Shown one piece after another: positions 59,289 through 64,000 of a DNA stretch of 64,000 nt (its first letter is position 1; the number at the start of each line of letters is the position of its first letter). Position numbers and translations under genes: made by a program. The notes beneath the pieces are model-generated. The model had not been told where the DNA came from and did not search any database. It saw nothing but the letters and a program-made list of their open reading frames with translations. The stretch comes from Oscillospiraceae bacterium. Lineage in GTDB: Bacteria; Bacillota; Clostridia; Oscillospirales; CAG-272. The stretch covers positions 45,208 through 109,207 of the forward strand of contig SVUG01000004.1 of the NCBI GenBank assembly GCA_015063385.1. The letters are read 5' to 3'.

Positions 59289-60461
59289 TCATCCTCTGTC
59301 AACCGTGATAACACAGTAGCAGTTTTCTCTCTCGCGATTAACCGCTTCACAGATTTTTTCCTTGACCTCGTACTCGCTCATTTTAGAATCGAAGGGAAGA
59401 ACTACGTCAAAAATCAGATTAGTATGAGTATTGCCAATTACCGTTCTGAAATCGTGAATCGAAAGCTCAAGATTGTTCTTTTTCAGCGTGTCTTTTAAGA
59501 ATTCACGAAGCTCGTTGACGTTCTCATCATCGGTGACGATGGGGTCCATGTGTATCGTGCAGGATATCATGAGCTCCTGGTTGATTCTACGCTCTGCATT
59601 GTCAATCATATCGTGCAGATAATAAATATCCTTTTTGCCATCCACTTCAGCATGGAAAGACGCAAAGAATTTTTGCGGACCATAGTTATGCACCATAAGG
59701 TCGTGTATGCCGATAATGTCAGGGAACTGTGCAATAACTCCTTCAATAGCCCTTACCGTTTCATCAATCGGTGCTTCGCCAAGCAGAATATCCTTTGTTT
59801 CAATGAGAATCTTCGCTCCCGCAATAATAATCGGAACAGAAACAGCGATTCCTACGATAGCGTCAATAATATAAATATTCGTAAGTTTTATAATTGTGGA
59901 AGAAACAAGAACCGCAAGCGTGGAAATCGTATCACTGAATGAATCTGCAGCAGCAGCCTTTACTACCGTTGAATCTATCTTTTTGGCTATTGAACGATAA
60001 AAGAATCCAAGAAGCAGCTTCAATAATATAGATGAAGAAAGAATAATGATAGTTATAGAGGTTATATCGGTTTTCGCCGCCTCGTTGAGTCCAAGAAGCG
60101 TCTTTGCGGAGTCGATAAGAAGCTCAGCACCTACGAATAATATAATAAATGAAACTATCATCGAGGATATATATTCGAATCTTGCGTGACCGAACGGGTG
60201 CTCCTTGTCGGCAGGCTTTGATGAAGCTTTAAATGTGAAATAGGTTATAATCGCAGTTCCCGAGTCGCACAAATTATTAAATGCATCGGCAATGATAGCC
60301 ACCGAGCCCGATAGCACACCGGCAAGTATCTTTATACCCGCAAGTATAAAGTTTATTATAACACCCACCACGCTCGAAAGAGTGCCGTAAGCCTTGCGTA
60401 CAGTCGGGTCGGATGTATTTTTGTAATCCTTAATAAATAATTTTGCTAAAAAATTACTCAT
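59289..60461 (-). CDS. Cation diffusion facilitator family transporter
   Basis: This 390-residue CDF antiporter exports divalent metals (Zn, Mn, Fe or others) in exchange for protons. Six membrane helices span roughly residues 28-220. Metal-site residues are visible in helix II (IIADAFNNLCDSG) and helix V (AAADSFSDT), with the HPFGHARFEY motif between helices II and III. The C-terminal cytoplasmic domain (from about 225) is long (about 165 residues) and includes IHDLMVHNYGPQKFFASFHAEVD. I start at the ATG at 60459-60461 because TTTTGAGG lies six bases upstream. The metal cannot be predicted by eye. Confidence 0.9.
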   Translation of the reverse strand: MSNFLAKLFIKDYKNTSDPTVRKAYGTLSSVVGVIINFILAGIKILAGVLSGSVAIIADAFNNLCDSGTAIITYFTFKASSKPADKEHPFGHARFEYISSMIVSFIILFVGAELLIDSAKTLLGLNEAAKTDITSITIIILSSSILLKLLLGFFYRSIAKKIDSTVVKAAAADSFSDTISTLAVLVSSTIIKLTNIYIIDAIVGIAVSVPIIIAGAKILIETKDILLGEAPIDETVRAIEGVIAQFPDIIGIHDLMVHNYGPQKFFASFHAEVDGKKDIYYLHDMIDNAERRINQELMISCTIHMDPIVTDDENVNELREFLKDTLKKNNLELSIHDFRTVIGNTHTNLIFDVVLPFDSKMSEYEVKEKICEAVNRERENCYCVITVDRG

Positions 60462-60478
60462 ACAGTACCTCAAAAGTA

Positions 60479-60507
60479 TTTACTTTTTTATTTGTTTATG
60501 TTAAAAT
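60479..60507 (+). promoter_or_regulatory. Promoter of the 112-residue protein gene
   Basis: TTTACT (60479-60484), 17-bp spacer, TAAAAT (60502-60507). Confidence 0.6.
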
Positions 60508-60536
60508 TATATTGTAATTATTCTGGAGTGTGAATT

Positions 60537-60875
60537 ATGCAGTATAAAACAATCAATCTTAAAGGTAGAGAGCCCGGCGAGCTGACAACCGAGGTTATGT
60601 TTGAAATCGCATCTGCAAGAGCTGATGGGGAAGAGCTTGTGAAATTTAATATCCCCTCGGAAGAAGCCTTGGGAAGCTTTTACAAAAAAAATCTAAACGA
60701 GCTCAAGAGAACCTTTAAGAAAATGAAAACAGCAGGGCAGATTCAGCTTTTTGCAATGAAAAACAGTTTTGTCGAATCAAGCACTGAGGCTATATTTTTA
60801 ATGAATAAGTACCCAACGGTCTTTGAAGATTCGGATTTTTTAAATGAAGACGGATATATATTAGTAAAAATTTAA
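60537..60875 (+). CDS. Small protein of unknown function
   Basis: This 112-residue soluble protein has an acidic/basic mix and no signal or membrane segment. The N-terminus MQYKTINLKGREPGEL and the middle KKNLNELKRTFKKMKTAGQIQLF suggest an alpha-beta domain with a basic helix. I do not recognise the family. The gene is supported by a ribosome site (CTGGAGTG) and a plausible promoter, and it ends at a strong hairpin. It stands alone between the CDF transporter (divergent) and the acyl carrier protein gene (convergent). Confidence 0.7.
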   Translation: MQYKTINLKGREPGELTTEVMFEIASARADGEELVKFNIPSEEALGSFYKKNLNELKRTFKKMKTAGQIQLFAMKNSFVESSTEAIFLMNKYPTVFEDSDFLNEDGYILVKI

Positions 60876-60883
60876 GTTATGTT

Positions 60884-60919
60884 TCGGGGGTGCCGATTAA
60901 AAATTCTCGACACCCCCGA
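60884..60919. terminator. GC-rich hairpin between the 112-residue protein gene and acpP
   Basis: CGGGGGTG (60885-60892) pairs with CACCCCCG (60911-60918); an inner CGA/TCG extends it. Neither strand has a long T run, so termination strength is uncertain. Confidence 0.55.
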
Positions 60920-60929
60920 TTATATTCAA

Positions 60930-61157
60930 TTATTTTGCATTCTCTTCGAGATAACGAACAACGTCGCCCACGGTAATAAAGCCGTGAAGATCCTCGTCAG
61001 CTATTTCCAGATTGAATTTCTCTTCGCAAATGTAAACCAAATCTGCGAGCTCAAGAGAATTGATGCCGAGGTCGCCGGAAAGCTCAGCTTCCATCGTGAT
61101 ATCGGCTTCGTTTACGTGAAGCTCGTCTATCAGGAATTTCTTCAAAGTCTCAAACAT
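60930..61157 (-). CDS. acpP: Acyl carrier protein
   Basis: This 75-residue carrier has the four-helix ACP pattern. The phosphopantetheine serine is at about residue 34 in GDLGINSLELADLVYICEEKF (partly quoted); the usual DSL motif is NSL, while the serine is kept. No fatty-acid synthesis genes are next to it, so it may be a secondary or specialised ACP rather than the fab-operon copy. ATG 61157 has AAAGGAGG upstream and a near-consensus promoter precedes it. Confidence 0.9.
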   Translation of the reverse strand: MFETLKKFLIDELHVNEADITMEAELSGDLGINSLELADLVYICEEKFNLEIADEDLHGFITVGDVVRYLEENAK

Positions 61158-61207
61158 AAGTTAACCTCCTTTGTTGTTTTGCCATTGTTGAAACTCAACA
61201 CTGCTAT

Positions 61208-61236
61208 ATGATACTATATCTTTATCATTTTGTCAA
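61208..61236 (-). promoter_or_regulatory. SigA promoter of acpP
   Basis: On the minus strand TTGACA (61231-61236), 17-bp spacer, TATCAT (61208-61213). Confidence 0.75.
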
Positions 61237-61331
61237 GCATTTTTTACAAAAATGAACAAATGTACCCGTAAAATACAAGCTTATAATAGAAAACTATCTA
61301 TTACATGTATCATTTGATACAGTTATTCGTA

Positions 61332-61358
61332 TTGACATTTATGATAATATGTGATAAT
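61332..61358 (+). promoter_or_regulatory. Possible promoter of the small NfeD-like gene
   Basis: TTGACA (61332-61337) and GATAAT (61353-61358) with a short 15-bp spacer; weaker alternatives with 17 bp exist. Confidence 0.4.
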
Positions 61359-61387
61359 ATAAGTACAGAAAAATTTGGAGAGCTTTT

Positions 61388-61636
61388 ATGGGTATTTTTA
61401 AAGATTTGATTAAAAAATTACATAATTCTCCCTCACAGGACGTGAGTCTTGAGTCGGTAATCGGCGAGAGATGCGTCGTTACCGAGCGAATAGACAATTT
61501 TGCCGGATGCGGACAGGTTAAGGTTAACGGGCAGGGGTGGTCTGCGCGCGGAGCATACGACGATGACACCTTCGAGGTTGGTGAATCTCTTATGGTTGTT
61601 GCTATTGAGGGTGTGAAGCTTATTTGCAAAAGATAA
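61388..61636 (+). CDS. Stand-alone NfeD C-terminal OB-fold domain protein
   Basis: This 82-residue protein consists of a short basic lead (MGIFKDLIKKLH) and a domain resembling the C-terminal OB-fold of NfeD proteins: SVIGERCVVTERIDNFAG, GQVKVNGQGWSARG, and FEVGESLMVVAIEGVKLICK. NfeD proteins normally carry membrane helices and accompany stomatin-type SPFH proteins (floA/yqfA); neither is present here. The role of an isolated domain is unknown, though an unlinked membrane partner is possible. ATG 61388 has TTGGAGAG upstream. Confidence 0.75.
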   Translation: MGIFKDLIKKLHNSPSQDVSLESVIGERCVVTERIDNFAGCGQVKVNGQGWSARGAYDDDTFEVGESLMVVAIEGVKLICKR

Positions 61637-61682
61637 TTATTTCATTTGCTTTGAAAAAATGTAAAAAACTTCATTAAATCTA

Positions 61683-61711
61683 TTGACAAAACGAAAATGT
61701 TCTGTTATAAT
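61683..61711 (+). promoter_or_regulatory. Perfect SigA promoter of the tRNA pair
   Basis: TTGACA (61683-61688), 17-bp spacer, TATAAT (61706-61711), 20 bp before tRNA-Arg. Confidence 0.9.
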
Positions 61712-61730
61712 AATAGCCGTTGTCAAGCAT

Positions 61731-61807
61731 GTGCCTTTAGCTCAGCTGGATAGAGCAACTGCCTTCTAAGCAGTAGGTCGGGGGTTCGAGTCCCTCAAGG
61801 CACGCCA
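61731..61807 (+). tRNA. tRNA-Arg (anticodon TCT)
   Basis: Acceptor arms GTGCCTT and AAGGCAC close a standard cloverleaf. The D loop holds AGCTCAGCTGGATAGAGC, the anticodon stem ACTGC/GCAGT encloses CTTCTAA with anticodon TCT, and the T arm reads GGGGGTTCGAGTCCCTC. Discriminator G and an encoded CCA (61805-61807) are present. It reads AGA and AGG codons. It shares a promoter with tRNA-His five bases downstream. Confidence 0.95.
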
Positions 61808-61812
61808 TTTAT

Positions 61813-61890
61813 GGTGGGATTAGCTAAGCTGGTTATAGCGCCAGGTTGTGGCCCTGGAGGCCGTGGGTTCGAATCCCATATCTCACCCCA
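61813..61890 (+). tRNA. tRNA-His (anticodon GTG)
   Basis: The acceptor stem GTGGGAT/ATCTCAC has one G-T pair. The anticodon stem CCAGG/CCTGG encloses TTGTGGC with anticodon GTG. The gene carries the extra 5' G(-1) at 61813 opposite discriminator C73, the identity element of histidine tRNA, and an encoded CCA. It follows tRNA-Arg directly and ends before a strong terminator. Confidence 0.95.
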
Positions 61891-61895
61891 GAATA

Positions 61896-61926
61896 GAAAA
61901 ACCGTGCAAAATGCACGGTTTTTTGT
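61896..61926. terminator. Terminator after the tRNA pair, shared with clpC
   Basis: AAAACCGTGC and GCACGGTTTT (61898-61922) around a 5-nt loop, followed by TTGTTTT on the plus strand and T-rich sequence on the minus strand. Confidence 0.9.
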
Positions 61927-61930
61927 TTTA

Positions 61931-64000
61931 TTAATGGTTTAGAGCGAGTGAAACAGGCTCGATGATTATTTCATTCCTTATTGCTCTAATAATAATTCGA
62001 GACCGATCATTCGAGTCTGTTTTAACAAGCAGGGAAGCCAGAGGATTTTCTATTTTAGAAACGATCGTTCGCATTACTCCCCGTGCACCAAATTGATGTT
62101 CATTGATTGCACTTGCAGCTATGATATCAAAAACCGATGGATCTATTTCAGCCTCAATTCCTAGCAACGAAAGTCTACTCAGAACCTCGCTAATCTTTAT
62201 TTCGGCGATTTGTTTTAGGGCAGAAATATCTAGACTATTAAATACAATGACGTCGTCTATCCTGTTAACAAACTCATCCTTGAAGCGCTCGTGCAATTTC
62301 CCGCGTACGTTGATTTTATTATCCGACGAAGCAAATCCTATACTTAACATTCCATTTGAATTGTTAGAGAGTGCATTTGAAGTCATAATGATATAGCAGT
62401 TCCTTAGGTTTATTCTTCTTCCCGAGGCATCTGTTAAATAACCTGTATCAAACGCACCTAAAAATAATGATAAAACGTCCGGATGCGCCTTTTCGATCTC
62501 ATCAAGCAGAATAATGGAGTAAGGATGCTTTCTTATTTGCTCAAGGGCTGAGTTGCGTTCGTCGTATCCGACGTAACCGGGAGAAGTCCCAATGAGCTTT
62601 GATATCGAATAGCTTTCGGAATATTCAGACATATCGTATCTTATTAACGAGTCTTCCTTTTCAAGCAGCTCTTTTGCTAAGGCGGTTGCTAAAGCCGTCT
62701 TTCCGACACCGCTACCGCCAAGAAAAAGAAATATTCCTCGTGGTCTGTTAGGTGCGTTTATACCAGCCATACTTCTTGTTAAGGCATTAGTCAATGCGTC
62801 GATCGCTGCGTCCTGACCGATGATGGTTTTTGATAGATTATTCTTTATTCTGTCAATAGCCATTCTATCGTCAATTACTGATTCTATGCCGGTAATTTCA
62901 TTTATTATTTTGCATATCTCTTTTTCGCTTACGGTCGGGCGAGACGGAAGGCCTATTTTTGAAAGCTCGTCACTAAGCTCGCTTTCATAAACCTTTTCAA
63001 GCTCCCCAAGATTTGTTGCAAGCTCAAAATCCCTATCAGTTACAGCCTTTTTCTTTTTAAATCCTGTCTGCCGTATCTTTTCCTTTATATTTTGCGTTTT
63101 ATCGTTTCCGCAACTGCAAATTCCTGCGACCAATGCGCACGCCTCATCCATTACGTCAAGTGCTTTATCGGGGAGAAATCTGTCTTGAATATATCGTTGT
63201 GAAAGACGTGCTGCCGCAATAATAGCCGACTCATGGATATCTACCTTATGGTGATCTTCATATTTGGCTTTAAGACCGGTTAGTATGTCTATGGTTGCTT
63301 CTATCGACGCTTCCTCAACGTTTACGGGTTGAAATCTTCGTTCCAGTGCACCATCCTTCTCGATATATCTTCGATATTCGTCAAGCGTCGTCGCTCCAAT
63401 GATTTGAAGCTCTCCTCTTGCCAGCTCAGGCTTCATAATGTTTGCTGCATCAATAGCTCCCTCCGCACTTCCTGCGCCAACAACGTTGTGGATCTCATCA
63501 ATGAACAGAATAACCGATTTGTTTTTAGCCGCTTCGCTCATAATATTTTTTATTCTTTCCTCAAAGTCTCCTCTATATTTTGCTCCTGCAACCATTGATG
63601 TTAGATCGATAGAGATAATTGTTTTCCCCAGAAGCGGAGCAGGGACTCTTCCTTCGGCTATTCTTGTTGCGAGGCCTTCAATAATTGCGGTTTTTCCGAC
63701 CCCTGCTTCCCCGATAAGGCAGGGGTTGTTTTTCGTTCTCCTGGAAAGAATTCGGATAACTCTGTCGGTTTCACGGTCTCTACCAATTACGGGATCAAGC
63801 TCTCCTTTTATGGCGAGCGAGCTTATGTTTTTGCCGTATTTGATAAGGTTGGGTATCGCAGCTTCGTTTGTAGGCTCAGCATATATCACACCTCTGTCCG
63901 CCGTTCTCATAAACACAATAATACTGTCTTTCAATCCAACAGTATCCGCCTCAATCTTCTGAAGGATCTTTGAAGCCACACATTCCCGCTCGTCGAGAAG
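61931..64000 (-). CDS. clpC: ClpC-type AAA+ chaperone (5' partial)
   Basis: This is a Clp/Hsp100 unfoldase with two AAA+ modules. AAA-1 has Walker A GEAGVGKTAI and Walker B ILFIDEIHNVVGAG; AAA-2 has GGSGVGKTALA and ILLDEIEKAHPDV. The coding frame stays open to the right edge of the window: upstream of a GTG at 63979 it reads LLDEREC and on into VASKILQKIEAD, which matches the Clp N-domain repeats, so the true start lies beyond 64000. The middle region (about 290-345 of the visible part) contains a GICSCGNDK stretch followed by KKKKAVTDRDFELATNLGE, equivalent to the short M/UVR-like insertion of ClpC. McsA/McsB/CtsR genes, if present, would lie further right. Confidence 0.9.
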   Translation of the reverse strand, partial: LLDERECVASKILQKIEADTVGLKDSIIVFMRTADRGVIYAEPTNEAAIPNLIKYGKNISSLAIKGELDPVIGRDRETDRVIRILSRRTKNNPCLIGEAGVGKTAIIEGLATRIAEGRVPAPLLGKTIISIDLTSMVAGAKYRGDFEERIKNIMSEAAKNKSVILFIDEIHNVVGAGSAEGAIDAANIMKPELARGELQIIGATTLDEYRRYIEKDGALERRFQPVNVEEASIEATIDILTGLKAKYEDHHKVDIHESAIIAAARLSQRYIQDRFLPDKALDVMDEACALVAGICSCGNDKTQNIKEKIRQTGFKKKKAVTDRDFELATNLGELEKVYESELSDELSKIGLPSRPTVSEKEICKIINEITGIESVIDDRMAIDRIKNNLSKTIIGQDAAIDALTNALTRSMAGINAPNRPRGIFLFLGGSGVGKTALATALAKELLEKEDSLIRYDMSEYSESYSISKLIGTSPGYVGYDERNSALEQIRKHPYSIILLDEIEKAHPDVLSLFLGAFDTGYLTDASGRRINLRNCYIIMTSNALSNNSNGMLSIGFASSDNKINVRGKLHERFKDEFVNRIDDVIVFNSLDISALKQIAEIKISEVLSRLSLLGIEAEIDPSVFDIIAASAINEHQFGARGVMRTIVSKIENPLASLLVKTDSNDRSRIIIRAIRNEIIIEPVSLALNH

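Noticed and set aside
1..64000. CRISPR arrays, insertion sequences, toxin-antitoxin pairs, prophage genes
   Set aside because: I scanned for regular direct repeats, transposase motifs and phage structural genes and found none I could support.

Overview
The window looks like a contiguous chromosomal segment of an endospore-forming, probably anaerobic member of the Clostridia (Firmicutes). Sporulation genes (spoIIGA-sigE with a spoIIG-type promoter, spoVT, a CwlD-type amidase), SigA-type promoters with TTGACA/TATAAT and 17-bp spacing, strong AGGAGG-type ribosome-binding sites, Firmicute gene orders (dnaG-rpoD; yybS-gdpP-rplI-dnaB; rpmG-secE-nusG-rplK-rplA) and a sodium-pump decarboxylase cluster all point that way. 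Species or genus cannot be read from the sequence. I see no prophage, insertion sequence, CRISPR array or plasmid functions, and no gene-free stretch longer than 300 bases.

Layout. 1-761: end of an Mrp/NBP35 ATPase. 0.9-2.5 kb: spoIIGA-sigE. 2.5-4.7 kb: rpmE, hflX and an IMPACT-family gene. 4.8-7.7 kb: dnaG-rpoD. 7.8-11.2 kb: an envelope cluster with a solute-binding-like lipoprotein, a Wzz-type membrane modulator, a BY-kinase and its PHP phosphatase, but no glycosyltransferases. 11.2-14.8 kb (minus strand): tmcAL, a small unknown gene, a DUF3048 protein and spoVT. 14.9-24.6 kb: ackA, a P-loop ATPase (minus), coaE-M18 aminopeptidase, prfA-tsaC-topoisomerase A (mutually overlapping genes) and an orphan response regulator (minus). 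24.7-33.1 kb: ychF and a small membrane protein, then minus-strand dagK-comEC and recG-rarA. 33.2-41.9 kb: yybS-gdpP-rplI-dnaB-tilS-ftsH. 41.9-47.1 kb (minus): a biotin/Na+ decarboxylase cluster with two different carboxyltransferase subunits. 47.2-49.2 kb (minus): a Xer-type recombinase and an XRE/TPR regulator. 49.3-55.7 kb: a membrane protein, CwlD-like amidase, radA, an EF-G paralogue and a secreted repeat protein. 55.8-58.1 kb (minus): rpmG-secE-nusG-rplK-rplA. 58.3-64 kb: a hydroxyacid dehydrogenase, a cation diffusion facilitator, small genes including an acyl carrier protein, tRNA-Arg and tRNA-His, and a ClpC-type AAA+ chaperone that runs off the right edge.

How it fits together. Most of the window is housekeeping: replication and repair (dnaG, dnaB, recG, rarA, radA, topoisomerase A), translation (prfA, tsaC, tmcAL, tilS, ribosomal proteins) and proteostasis (ftsH, clpC). 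Energy metabolism is represented by acetate kinase and the decarboxylase cluster, in which one biotin carrier and one membrane Na+ pump appear to serve both an acyl-CoA and an oxaloacetate/pyruvate carboxyltransferase.

The items I find most worth a second look are: a 5' leader of the decarboxylase cluster with three repeats able to form mutually exclusive stems plus a ten-codon leader frame; a ComEC whose nuclease-like domain has lost its metal motif; a hairpin before the cwlD start that is at once terminator-like and masks the ribosome-binding site; two stacked hairpins before the DUF3048 gene; and a secreted protein built of three divergent repeats. I found no convincing wholly new multi-gene system. 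All functional statements rest on reading motifs and gene order by eye; no database search was possible.
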